In this document: positions 17,231 to 25,335 of the stretch, in pieces | Layout: each line of letters begins with the position of its first letter | How positions within the stretch are numbered: position 1 is the stretch's first letter | NCBI RefSeq assembly: GCF_050410775.1 | Contig: NZ_CP191229.1 | DNA from: Erwinia sp050410775 | GTDB lineage: Bacteria > Pseudomonadota > Gammaproteobacteria > Enterobacterales > Enterobacteriaceae | Strand: one strand, 5' to 3' | DNA: 64,000 nt | Program-made: the position numbers and the translations under genes | The notes under the pieces: model-generated | The model's database searches: none | What the model saw: only the letters and a program-made list of their open reading frames with translations | Told to the model about the DNA's origin: nothing

Positions 17231-18250
17231 TCAGCTGTGACTGTTTTCATCCTTCCTTGTACGTCCAAGCAGGCTTAATGCTGCCTCCCGGGCGTTTTTT
17301 TCGCAATACAGGATCTGATAAATTTGTTCGGTAATCGGCATCTCCACGCCGCAACGCGCTGCCAGCGCCTTCACTTCTTTGGTATTTCGGAAACCTTCCA
17401 CTACCTGACCGATGGTTTTTTGCGCGCTGTCCACATCCGCGCCCTGGCCCAGCATCATGCCGAAGCGGCGGTTACGGGACTGATTGTCCGTACAGGTCAG
17501 CACCAGATCGCCCAGGCCCGCCATCCCCATAAAAGTGGTGGGATCGGCGCCCAGTGCGTTACCGAGACGGGTCATTTCGGCCAGGCCACGCGTGATAAGC
17601 GCGGTGCGGGCGTTGGCGCCGAAGCCGATGCCGTCCGAAATCCCCGCGCCGATGGCGATAACATTTTTCACCGCACCGCCGAGCTGTACGCCGATAAAGT
17701 CCGGGTTGTTGTAAACGCGGAAGCTTTTCCCGCAGTGCAGCAGGGCCTGGAGATCGTCAGCGAATGTCGCCTCCGTGGCGGCCAGCGCAATGGCGGTGGG
17801 CAGGCCAGCGGCCAGCTCTTTTGCAAAGGTTGGGCCTGAGATCACCGCCAACGGGATCGCATCACCAAGGATTTCTCTGGCCACGTCCTGTAGCAGACGC
17901 CCGGTCTCTTTTTCCAGACCTTTGGTTGCCCAGACGATGCGCGAATCGGGACGCAAATGCGGCTTAATTTGCTGTAGAACATCGCCGAACACGTGGCTCG
18001 GCACCACCACCAGCAGATCGCGGCTGGCCGAGATGGCGGCGGCTAAATCGCTTTCAAGGCTCAGCGAGTCGGGGAAAGGCACATCGGGCAGAAAAGCAAC
18101 GTTGCAGCGGTCAGCCTGAAGCTGTGCCTGATGCTGTGGATTATGGCCCCATAACACGACCTGATGGCCGTTGCGGGCTAGCGTAATCGCTAAAGCGGTG
18201 CCGTAAGATCCGGCACCGATGACGCTCATTGAAGCGTGAGTGAAAGGCAT
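17231..18250 (-). CDS. gpsA: Glycerol-3-phosphate dehydrogenase [NAD(P)+]
   Basis: Reduces dihydroxyacetone phosphate to sn-glycerol 3-phosphate for phospholipid synthesis; cytosolic. It has 339 residues: Rossmann motif VIGAGSYGTALA near the N-terminus, VATKGLEKETG, the catalytic Lys region GGAVKNVIAIGAG, and the conserved GLGDLVLTCT. Its ATG overlaps the secB stop by one base (TAATG), so the two are translationally coupled, as in E. coli. Confidence 0.97.
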   Translation of the reverse strand: MPFTHASMSVIGAGSYGTALAITLARNGHQVVLWGHNPQHQAQLQADRCNVAFLPDVPFPDSLSLESDLAAAISASRDLLVVVPSHVFGDVLQQIKPHLRPDSRIVWATKGLEKETGRLLQDVAREILGDAIPLAVISGPTFAKELAAGLPTAIALAATEATFADDLQALLHCGKSFRVYNNPDFIGVQLGGAVKNVIAIGAGISDGIGFGANARTALITRGLAEMTRLGNALGADPTTFMGMAGLGDLVLTCTDNQSRNRRFGMMLGQGADVDSAQKTIGQVVEGFRNTKEVKALAARCGVEMPITEQIYQILYCEKNAREAALSLLGRTRKDENSHS

Positions 18251-18714
18251 TATGCGTCCTGTTGCGGATCGGCACCTTCGTTTGACTGCTGGAGGTAGTT
18301 CATAAACAGCGCGTCAAAGTTGACCGGGGCCAGGTTAAGCTGCGGGAACGTACCGCGGGAGACCAGGCTGGTGATGCATTCGCGCGCGTACGGGAACAGA
18401 ATATTCGGGCAGTAAGCGCCCAGGCAGTGCGCCATCTGGCTGCCGTCGATGCCTGAGACAGAGAAGATACCGGCCTGCTGAACTTCACACAGGAACGCCG
18501 TCTCTTCGCCCACGCTCGCCGTCACGGTAACGCGCAAGACGACTTCGTACACTTCATCGGCCAGCTGGCTGGACGCGGTGTCCAGATCCAGCTTCACTTC
18601 CGGTTCCCACTCTTTCTGGAAAACCTGAGGCGCGTTCGGCGCTTCGAAAGAGATATCTTTGGTATAGATACGCTGGATCTGGAAAGACATCTCGGTATTA
18701 TTTTGTTCTGACAT
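18250..18714 (-). CDS. secB: Protein-export chaperone SecB
   Basis: A cytosolic tetrameric chaperone that keeps preproteins unfolded and hands them to SecA. Its 154 residues are close to E. coli (155), with FQIQRIYTKDISFEAPNAP at the start and FPYARECITSLVSRG and PQLNLAPVNFDALF later. It sits between grxC and gpsA in the conserved operon. Confidence 0.96.
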   Translation of the reverse strand: MSEQNNTEMSFQIQRIYTKDISFEAPNAPQVFQKEWEPEVKLDLDTASSQLADEVYEVVLRVTVTASVGEETAFLCEVQQAGIFSVSGIDGSQMAHCLGAYCPNILFPYARECITSLVSRGTFPQLNLAPVNFDALFMNYLQQSNEGADPQQDA

Positions 18715-18765
18715 GGTTACGTAATCCTATGGGTTAATAATCCGTTATCGCGCCACTCGCCCATC

Positions 18766-19017
18766 TTATTTTAACAGCGGGTCGAGACCTTGCCGGCCAT
18801 CAAGCGCATAAAGGTCGTCACAGCCGCCAATGTGCTGCGCGTCAATAAAAATCTGCGGAACGGTGGTACGGCCGCTGCGTTTGATCATCTCTTCCCGCTT
18901 ATCAGCATCGCCATCTATCGCGATCTCCTGATAATGGACGCCTTTCTCTCTCAGCAGTGCTGTCGCACGATGACAAAAGGGACATGTTGCTTTGGTGTAG
19001 ATCTCAACATTAGCCAT
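18766..19017 (-). CDS. grxC: Glutaredoxin 3
   Basis: A small dithiol glutaredoxin using glutathione to reduce disulfides. It has 83 residues, with the start at the ATG at 19017 (MANVEIYTK) to match E. coli rather than the GTG-extended frame at 19023. The active site here is CPFC (12-15), while E. coli GrxC has CPYC; Phe in this position is tolerated in some glutaredoxins. The substrate-binding TVPQIFID and GGCDDL motifs are intact. Confidence 0.95.
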   Translation of the reverse strand: MANVEIYTKATCPFCHRATALLREKGVHYQEIAIDGDADKREEMIKRSGRTTVPQIFIDAQHIGGCDDLYALDGRQGLDPLLK

Positions 19018-19032
19018 ACCCACTCTCCTGTA

Positions 19033-19464
19033 TTATTTACCGCGTACCAGCGGCAGGTTTTCACCGCTCCAGCCAGCCACGCCATCTTTCAGCACGTAAA
19101 CTTTCTCGAAACCCGCGGCGTTCAGCTGCGTTGCCGGCTCCGCGGCGGAGGTGCCGTTGGCGCACACCACGATGATCGGCTGCGCTTTGTGTTTTTCCAG
19201 GTCGCCAAAGCTGCCCTTTTTGATATCGGCAGCCAGTACGTTAACCGCGTTAGAAATGTGGCCTTTACGGTAGTCATCACGTCCACGTACGTCTACGACA
19301 ACGGCTTCTTCTTTGTTGATTAAGCGGGTAGCTTCACCACGAGTGACCGTTTTTACTTTGGAGAACATGCCCTTAACGGTGGTCACGATCACCAGAACCA
19401 GCAGGACAACCCACGCCAGACTCAGAATGGTATGGTTGCCTGCGAACTGCATAATATCTTGCAT
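19033..19464 (-). CDS. yibN: Membrane-anchored rhodanese-like protein YibN
   Basis: A 143-residue protein with one N-terminal membrane segment (about 12-31) and a cytosolic rhodanese domain (about 40-140). The ATG at 19464 matches E. coli YibN; the frame is open to a TTG at 19476. Cys101 occupies the rhodanese active-site position (IIVVCANGTSA), whereas the E. coli protein, as I recall it, has Asp there, so this copy may be catalytically competent. First gene of the yibN-grxC-secB-gpsA-cysE run. Confidence 0.93.
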   Translation of the reverse strand: MQDIMQFAGNHTILSLAWVVLLVLVIVTTVKGMFSKVKTVTRGEATRLINKEEAVVVDVRGRDDYRKGHISNAVNVLAADIKKGSFGDLEKHKAQPIIVVCANGTSAAEPATQLNAAGFEKVYVLKDGVAGWSGENLPLVRGK

Positions 19465-19791
19465 GAGGGGTAACAACTCCCGAAAGGGTTAATAAGCTAA
19501 AACAAGGCTTCTGAGTATACCTGCCAGTGCAGGCATGTACAGACGTGAAGCCCCCAGAGTAACGTTTTCTGAGGCCCAACTTCAAAAAAAAGGGCCTGTA
19601 GCCTGCCGCTTTTCTGCACCGTCAGTTAACGGTCCGCCCTGGCGGTTAATTATTGTGCAACAAGCCATCCATCTCAGGCGTTCAGCCTGCCCGGATCGAG
19701 CCGCAGCGCGGGGCGCTGTCACCGTTGGAAACGCAAAACCCCCGACAGATCGCTGGTAAGCCGCTGTTCATCGTGGAATAATCCTCCTCCT
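19465..19791. other. yibN-envC intergenic region; gpmM absent
   Basis: In E. coli the phosphoglycerate mutase gene gpmM lies between yibN and envC. Here only about 327 bp separate them and I find no frame or fragment resembling GpmM. The stretch holds the divergent promoters and a T-poor hairpin (CCTG-CCAGTG-CAGG near 19520-19533). Confidence 0.6.
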
Positions 19792-21099
19792 ATGAGGGAA
19801 AAAGCGACAGTTTCATTTCAACGAACCCAGGGTAACGGATCGGCCACAGGCGTTCTGTCACGATCGCGCGCGCTCACCCTGTCCGCCTGCATGTTCTGCG
19901 CAGGCATCCTGCTGCTGCCCGCGGCCAGCCGTGCGGCGAACGATAATAAATCCACGCTGACGACGCTTCAGCAAGATATTGCTGATAAGGAAAAGCGTGT
20001 TTTGCAGCAGAAACAGCAGCGTAGCAAGCTGCTCAACCAGTTGCAGAGCCAGGAAAAAATCATCGCCCAGGCCAGTCGGCAACTGCGCGAAACCCAAATT
20101 ACCCTCAGCAGCATCAATAAAGATATCGCCGCCCTGACCGCCTCGATCGGCAAGCTGCAAACGCAGCAGGCACAGCAGGAAAAGCTGCTGGCTGATCAGC
20201 TCGATGCGGCGTTCCGCCAGGGGCAGCACAGCGGTGTCCAGCTTATTCTCAGCGGAGAAGAGAGCCAGCGCAGCGAGCGTATCCTGGCCTATTTTGGCTA
20301 TCTGAATGAAGCCCGCCAGCAATCCATTGACGACCTGAAAAAGACGCGCAGCGATCTCTCCGCTCAGAAAGCGACGCTGGTGGATAAGCAGGCCCAGCAG
20401 AAATCGCTCTTTGCCCAGCAGGAAGCCCAGCAGAAGAAACTGGAAGGGGCTCGTGTCGCACGCAAGAAAACCATTACCACGCTTGAATCTGCGCTGGAGA
20501 AAGAGCAGGCGCAGCTGGTTGAAATGCGCCAGAACGAAAGCCGTCTGCGCGACAAAATTGCCAAAGCGGAGCGCGAAGCCCGCGCCAGAGCGGAACGGGA
20601 AGCCCGGGAAGCAGAGCAGGTCCGTCAGCGCCAGGCGAAAGCGAAAAGTAAAGGCACCACCTATAAGCCAACGGAAAGCGAGCGCTCGCTCATGTCCCGG
20701 ACGGGAGGCCTCGGTCGTCCTGGCGGTCAGGCGTACTGGCCGGTACGCGGCAACCTTGAACACCGCTTCGGTGAAAAGATGCAGGGCGAACTACGCTGGA
20801 AAGGGTTGGTCATTGACGCGCCTGAAGGCCGGGAAGTTAAAGCCATTGCCGATGGCCGGGTGTTAATGGCCGACTGGCTACAGGGCTACGGCCTTGTGGT
20901 GGTCATTGAACACGGCAAAGGGGATATGAGCCTCTACGGCTATAACCAAAGTGCGCTGGTGAGCGTGGGAACCCAGGTTAAGGCAGGAGAGCCAATCGCG
21001 CTGGTCGGTACCAGCGGTGGCCAGGGCACGCCGTCACTCTATTTTGAAATCCGACGCCAGGGACAGGCCGTCAACCCACTCCCGTGGTTAGGAAAATAA
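19792..21099 (+). CDS. envC: Murein hydrolase activator EnvC
   Basis: A periplasmic division protein recruited by FtsEX that activates amidases AmiA and AmiB. It has 435 residues: a signal segment (about 28-48), a long coiled coil (about 55-280, very rich in Gln/Lys/Glu/Ala), then a degenerate LytM domain (about 315-435). That domain, RFGEKMQGELRWKGLVI, lacks the zinc-binding His/Asp of active LytM enzymes, as in E. coli EnvC. The start codon is uncertain because no good Shine-Dalgarno is visible before the ATG at 19792. yibQ follows after 3 bases. Confidence 0.93.
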   Translation: MREKATVSFQRTQGNGSATGVLSRSRALTLSACMFCAGILLLPAASRAANDNKSTLTTLQQDIADKEKRVLQQKQQRSKLLNQLQSQEKIIAQASRQLRETQITLSSINKDIAALTASIGKLQTQQAQQEKLLADQLDAAFRQGQHSGVQLILSGEESQRSERILAYFGYLNEARQQSIDDLKKTRSDLSAQKATLVDKQAQQKSLFAQQEAQQKKLEGARVARKKTITTLESALEKEQAQLVEMRQNESRLRDKIAKAEREARARAEREAREAEQVRQRQAKAKSKGTTYKPTESERSLMSRTGGLGRPGGQAYWPVRGNLEHRFGEKMQGELRWKGLVIDAPEGREVKAIADGRVLMADWLQGYGLVVVIEHGKGDMSLYGYNQSALVSVGTQVKAGEPIALVGTSGGQGTPSLYFEIRRQGQAVNPLPWLGK

Positions 21100-21102
21100 C
21101 TT

Positions 21103-22038
21103 TTGTCATTACTTCGTACATTCAGCGTTACGCTCGCCGGCCTGTTGATGGCCTGTTCCGCCTGGGCGGGCAAGCTTGCCATTGTCATTGACGATTTTGG
21201 CTACCGTCCGGCGCAGGAAAATCAGGTGCTGCAAATGCCCGCCGCTATCTCCGTCGCAGTTCTGCCTAATGCGCCGCACGCCCGTGAAATGGCGACCAAA
21301 GCCCACCAGCGCGGTCATGAAGTGCTGATCCATCTGCCGATGGCGCCGCTCAGCAAGCAGCCGCTGGAGAAAGATACGCTCTTTCCTGGTATGTCCGGCG
21401 CCGAAATTAGCCGCATCATTCAGGAAGCGGTTGCCGACGTGCCTTATGCCGTCGGGTTAAACAACCATATGGGCAGCGCGATGACGTCCAGCCTGCCCGG
21501 CATGCAAAAGGTCATGCAGGTGCTGGACCACTATAATTTCTACTTTCTGGACAGCATGACCATTGGCAACAGCCAGTCCACTAAGGCAGCCGCGGGCACC
21601 AGCGTGAAAGTGATTAAGCGCCGCGTTTTCCTTGATGACACGCAGAACGAAGCTGACATTCGCAAGCAGTTCAGCCGCGCGGTGCGCCTGGCGCAGCGGA
21701 ATGGATCGGCTATTGCCATCGGGCACCCCCACCCCACTACGGTACGGGTATTGCAACAGATGCTGCCCACCCTGCCCGCGGATATTACTCTGGTGCGCCC
21801 GAGTGACCTGCTGAATGAGTCTCAGCACGACCGCGCCAAACCACAAGCGCCGGTTAAAAAGCCTGCACCGCCGCGCAATCCTTTCCATGGCGTGGAGATC
21901 TGTCCGGTCAAACTGCAGCCCGTTCCCACCCGTCTTGCGATGACGGTGATAGCCGAAAGCATTGCCGACAGCCGGGGGATGCAGTATATAAAAACATATT
22001 TTTCAGGATTAAGGCTTAATCCCGAAAATACACCTTAA
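21103..22038 (+). CDS. yibQ: Divergent polysaccharide deacetylase family protein YibQ
   Basis: A 311-residue periplasmic protein: signal peptide (about 1-22, ends CSAWA), then a NodB-like beta/alpha-barrel domain starting KLAIVIDDFGYRP. Further E. coli YibQ blocks are VLPNAPHAREMATKAH, VGLNNHMGSAMTSS and GSAIAIGHPHPTTVRVLQQM. The Asp-Asp and His residues of the deacetylase site are present. The start is a TTG 3 bases after the envC stop, so expression probably depends on envC translation. It is conserved next to envC in enterobacteria, but its substrate is not established. Confidence 0.92.
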   Translation: MSLLRTFSVTLAGLLMACSAWAGKLAIVIDDFGYRPAQENQVLQMPAAISVAVLPNAPHAREMATKAHQRGHEVLIHLPMAPLSKQPLEKDTLFPGMSGAEISRIIQEAVADVPYAVGLNNHMGSAMTSSLPGMQKVMQVLDHYNFYFLDSMTIGNSQSTKAAAGTSVKVIKRRVFLDDTQNEADIRKQFSRAVRLAQRNGSAIAIGHPHPTTVRVLQQMLPTLPADITLVRPSDLLNESQHDRAKPQAPVKKPAPPRNPFHGVEICPVKLQPVPTRLAMTVIAESIADSRGMQYIKTYFSGLRLNPENTP

Positions 22039-22103
22039 TTTTTCAGCCTCCTTTCCGGCCCCTTTACAGAAAGGGCCGGGTTGACGGGTACGGAAGCGGC
22101 GTG

Positions 22104-23339
22104 ATGGATCGACAGCGTAGAAAAATTCTTTTACTCGATACCGGCAACGAATGGGGCGGCGGCACCAACAGCATGCTTGAACTGCTGAAGCGCATCGACC
22201 GGAACCAGTTCGATATCCAGTGCTGTTTTTACCACAACTATACCCGTGGTCAGGGCGAGACCATCAGGCAGGTACTGGAGACGCTCGGGATCCCCGTCAT
22301 TTTCATTCCTCAGCGCAGGCAACCCCGCTGGGCGAAAATCACCAAGGAGCTACTGCGATCGCTGCTCTTTTTCAGCCGTAAGCTGCGGCACAGCGTTACC
22401 CGGCGCGTTGATACGCTCTGGCGCATCCGGCCCAATGCCCGCAAAATCAGAGCGATTCTGACCTCACAGCAGTTTGAGGTGCTCTATATGAATAACCAGC
22501 CAGGATCGAACGCGGAAGGCTATCTTGCCGCCGAAACGCTGCCCGTAACCCTGATTCAGCACTGCCGGATTGAGCCGGTGCTCAGTCGTAAACTGGTGAC
22601 GATGGTGAACGGGCGCGTCGATGCCGTGATCGCGGTATCCAATGGCGTGCGGGATAAGTTATTAAAAAGCGGCGTCACGGCGGAGAAATGCTTTACGGTC
22701 TTTAACGCCATTGATATCTGGCAGCCGCTGCCCGACCGCCAGTCGATGCGCCACCAGTTGCTGGAAGTGGATGACGATACCTTTGTGTTTGGCAGCATCG
22801 GCTCGCTCAGCCTCAGAAAGTCGAATCACCACATTCTGGCCGCGCTGGAAAAGTTTGCCGCCGCCTTCCCGGCTGCCCGCTGGAAGATGATCGTCCTGGG
22901 CGAAGGGCCGGAACTTTCGTCACTGCAACGCCAGGCGGAACAAGCTGGCCTTCAGGATCGCGTGGTATTCACCGGCTTTCGCAATAACGCGCTGGATTAC
23001 CTCGCCGCGTTTGACGTTTTTATTCTGGCCTCGAAAAGTGAAGGGTTACCTCGCGTGGTGCTGGAAGCTATGCTGTTAAAAACGGCAGTGATAGGCTCCC
23101 GCGTTACGGGCACCGCTGAGCTGATCGACCATAACAAAACCGGCCTGCTGTTCGACTATGGCGACACCCAGACCCTGTTTGAACAGATGAAAACGCTCTG
23201 GCTTGACGCCGACAAACGCACGCAACTCCTTCAGCAGGCTAATGCCAGCGTGAAACAGCACTACGCCATTGAGCATTATGTCTCTGGCGTGGAACTTATT
23301 TTGAAAAATGCGGCTCATGGAAAACCCTCGCATGTTTGA
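22104..23339 (+). CDS. GT4-family glycosyltransferase (GT-B fold), acceptor unknown
   Basis: A cytosolic/peripheral GT-B enzyme of 411 residues. The N-terminal half starts KILLLDTGNEWGGGTNSML (a donor/acceptor-side glycine loop). The C-terminal half has the linker GSIGSLSLRKSNHHILAAL, VVFTGFRNNALDYLAAFDVF and the E-x7-E nucleotide-sugar motif SEGLPRVVLEAML. The frame opens with GTG-ATG; I take the ATG. It lies between yibQ and tdh, where E. coli carries the LPS glucuronyltransferase gene waaH (yibD), so an LPS or surface-glycan role is likely (inference). Its last 8 bases overlap the next gene. No homologue can be named with confidence. Confidence 0.8.
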   Translation: MDRQRRKILLLDTGNEWGGGTNSMLELLKRIDRNQFDIQCCFYHNYTRGQGETIRQVLETLGIPVIFIPQRRQPRWAKITKELLRSLLFFSRKLRHSVTRRVDTLWRIRPNARKIRAILTSQQFEVLYMNNQPGSNAEGYLAAETLPVTLIQHCRIEPVLSRKLVTMVNGRVDAVIAVSNGVRDKLLKSGVTAEKCFTVFNAIDIWQPLPDRQSMRHQLLEVDDDTFVFGSIGSLSLRKSNHHILAALEKFAAAFPAARWKMIVLGEGPELSSLQRQAEQAGLQDRVVFTGFRNNALDYLAAFDVFILASKSEGLPRVVLEAMLLKTAVIGSRVTGTAELIDHNKTGLLFDYGDTQTLFEQMKTLWLDADKRTQLLQQANASVKQHYAIEHYVSGVELILKNAAHGKPSHV

Positions 23340-24240
23340 ATTCTTGAATGCTCAGTACCGGCACATTCGTGCCCGTCACAATATCGCCTACCAGAACAGA
23401 GACGTTCAGGGGGAAATACCGGTTACTTCTGTTGTTATCCCCTGCACGGGCGTGGATTTCATTGAGGAAGCGAAGCTCAGCGCGCTGTTTGCTTCCCGCT
23501 TTGCGCCTGGCGCAGAGGAGATCGTTATTGTCAGCGACCGGACTGCTGAGGAATTTGGTGAGCTGCCCGCTAAAACCCGCGTCGTCACGCTGGCGGTGCC
23601 TTATCGCGAAGAAAATTACCGTTATAAACAGATTTACCGCAGCCGGCTGATTAAGCTTCAGGCGCCGCTACAGGCGAAAACGGAAGGGATTTTGATGATC
23701 GATTCCGACCTGAACCTGCTGAAAATGCCGGAAATCCGGATGCATGACGGTCATATTTACTCCAGCTTCCGTCAGGGGAAAATGATCGCCAAGCTGATGA
23801 ATGCCCCGGAGCAGAATCGCCCAGCCTATTACCGCAACAGCGTACGCCCCTTTATCGTCGATCATGTTAACGGTGCCTTTCTGGCGGCGACGCGCCAGAC
23901 CTGGAAGCGCATTTGCCCGCTGTGGCTGACGCTGTTTCAGGATACCTGGGAGCTGATGGACGATTCCCAGCCGCCGACCGATCAGCTGCCGCTGGCTGCG
24001 CTGCTGGATCTGCTGGATATCAAAACGGTCAACCTGGGCGACTGGATGAACTGGCCGGTATCGAAGAAAATCGGCGGCAGCACCGCCGTTATTCCGGAAG
24101 AAGTGGTCGGCGCGCACGGCGGTTTCCCGCTGACGGAATGGCAGAAATATCTCGAATCTGCCGCGACGCCGTTAACGTTCGAAGGTCAGGACTACACCCG
24201 TAAAGTCCGCTATCTGACGGATGCGGAAAAGCAGAAGTAA
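23332..24240 (+). CDS. Unrecognised protein with GT-A-like DxD motif, coupled to the preceding glycosyltransferase
   Basis: A 302-residue protein that I do not recognise. No signal peptide or membrane segment is visible. An N-terminal alpha/beta pattern (VTSVVIPCTGVDFIEEAKLS, EEIVIVSDR) leads to Asp124-Ser-Asp126 in ILMIDSDLNLL, followed by VNGAFLAATRQTWKRI, PPTDQLPLAAL (Asp217) and VVGAHGGFP (His262). DSD after a hydrophobic strand and a late His in a glycine loop are what a metal-dependent GT-A glycosyltransferase shows. The ATG at 23332 overlaps the upstream stop (ATGTTTGA) with GGA 10 bases before it; frames also open at 23308 and 23317. It probably acts with the GT4 protein on the same glycan (inference). 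Confidence 0.65.
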   Translation: MFEFLNAQYRHIRARHNIAYQNRDVQGEIPVTSVVIPCTGVDFIEEAKLSALFASRFAPGAEEIVIVSDRTAEEFGELPAKTRVVTLAVPYREENYRYKQIYRSRLIKLQAPLQAKTEGILMIDSDLNLLKMPEIRMHDGHIYSSFRQGKMIAKLMNAPEQNRPAYYRNSVRPFIVDHVNGAFLAATRQTWKRICPLWLTLFQDTWELMDDSQPPTDQLPLAALLDLLDIKTVNLGDWMNWPVSKKIGGSTAVIPEEVVGAHGGFPLTEWQKYLESAATPLTFEGQDYTRKVRYLTDAEKQK

Positions 24241-24253
24241 ACGGGCTGGAGAA

Positions 24254-24288
24254 GGGTCGGTGGCCTGCCTGTCTGCGGCCACCGACCC
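24254..24288. terminator. Convergent hairpin between the GT-A-like gene and tdh
   Basis: A perfect 12-bp stem, GGGTCGGTGGCC paired with GGCCACCGACCC, with an 11-nt loop, lies between two convergent genes. There is no T-run on either side, so termination may be Rho-assisted or the hairpin may protect 3' ends. Confidence 0.55.
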
Positions 24289-24295
24289 CGATGAC

Positions 24296-25324
24296 TCAGT
24301 CCCAGTTCAGAATCACTTTACCGGACTGTCCTGAGCGCATCTGATCGAATCCCTGCTGAAAATCATCGATGCCGAAGCGGTGGGTAATAATGGGGGTGAG
24401 ATCGAGCCCGGACTGGATCAGCGCCGCCATTTTGTACCAGGTCTCAAACATTTCCCGGCCATAAATGCCCTTGATGAACAGCCCTTTAAAGATAACCTGA
24501 TTCCAGTCAATCGACATATCCGAAGGCGGGATCCCCAGCAGCGCGATGCGTCCGCCGTGGTTCATCACGCTGAGCAGGCTGCGGAATCCGGCCGGCGCGC
24601 CGGACATCTCAAGCCCCACGTCAAAGCCTTCGCTCATGCCTAACTCACGCATCACCTCGTCCAGCTTTTCGTGGCTGACATTGACTGCCCGCGTGACGCC
24701 CATCTTACGCGCCAGATCGAGCCGGTAGTCGTTGACGTCTGTGATAACGACATGTCGTGCGCCCACATGTCGGCAGACGGCAGCCGCCATAATCCCGATC
24801 GGTCCGGCGCCGCATATCAGCACATCTTCCCCCACCAGATCGAAAGAGAGCGCGGTATGTACAGCGTTGCCGAAAGGATCGAAGATAGCCGCCAGCTCAT
24901 CGGAAATATTATCGGGGATGCGGAACGCATTGAACGCAGGGATCACCAGATATTCGGCGAAACAACCCTGACGATTAACGCCCACGCCGATAGCGTTACG
25001 GCACAGATGGGTACGACCTGCGCGGCAGTTTCGACAGTGCCCGCAGGTAATGTGCCCCTCGCCGGAAACGCGATCGCCGATGCTGAACCCTTTAACCTCC
25101 TGTCCGACGGCGACCACTTCGCCCACATATTCATGGCCAACAATCATCGGTACGGGAATGGTCTTTTGTGACCATTCATCCCAGTTGTAGATATGCACAT
25201 CGGTACCGCAGATGGCGGTTTTGCGAATTTTAATCAGCAGAGCGTTATGTCCCGGCTCCGGTACTGGCGCATCATTCACCATCCAGATGCCCTCTGCCGC
25301 ATGCAGTTTTGCTAACCCTTTCAT
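24296..25324 (-). CDS. tdh: L-threonine 3-dehydrogenase
   Basis: Oxidises threonine to 2-amino-3-ketobutyrate with NAD+; a zinc-dependent medium-chain dehydrogenase. It has 342 residues, nearly identical in pattern to E. coli Tdh: catalytic-zinc Cys39 in KTAICGTDVHIYNWDEW, the structural-zinc cluster CGHCRNCRAGRTHLC, the Rossmann loop GAGPIGIMAAAV, and the end GQSGKVILNWD. The start is ATG-ATG and the second ATG matches E. coli. It follows kbl by about 10 bases in one operon. Together they convert threonine to glycine and acetyl-CoA. Confidence 0.97.
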   Translation of the reverse strand: MKGLAKLHAAEGIWMVNDAPVPEPGHNALLIKIRKTAICGTDVHIYNWDEWSQKTIPVPMIVGHEYVGEVVAVGQEVKGFSIGDRVSGEGHITCGHCRNCRAGRTHLCRNAIGVGVNRQGCFAEYLVIPAFNAFRIPDNISDELAAIFDPFGNAVHTALSFDLVGEDVLICGAGPIGIMAAAVCRHVGARHVVITDVNDYRLDLARKMGVTRAVNVSHEKLDEVMRELGMSEGFDVGLEMSGAPAGFRSLLSVMNHGGRIALLGIPPSDMSIDWNQVIFKGLFIKGIYGREMFETWYKMAALIQSGLDLTPIITHRFGIDDFQQGFDQMRSGQSGKVILNWD

Positions 25325-25335
25325 CACGTTTCCTT

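Noticed and set aside
22055..22079. CCGGCCC/GGGCCGG hairpin after yibQ as an intrinsic terminator
   Set aside because: No T-run follows on the plus strand and the next gene starts 25 bp later, so read-through is at least as likely.
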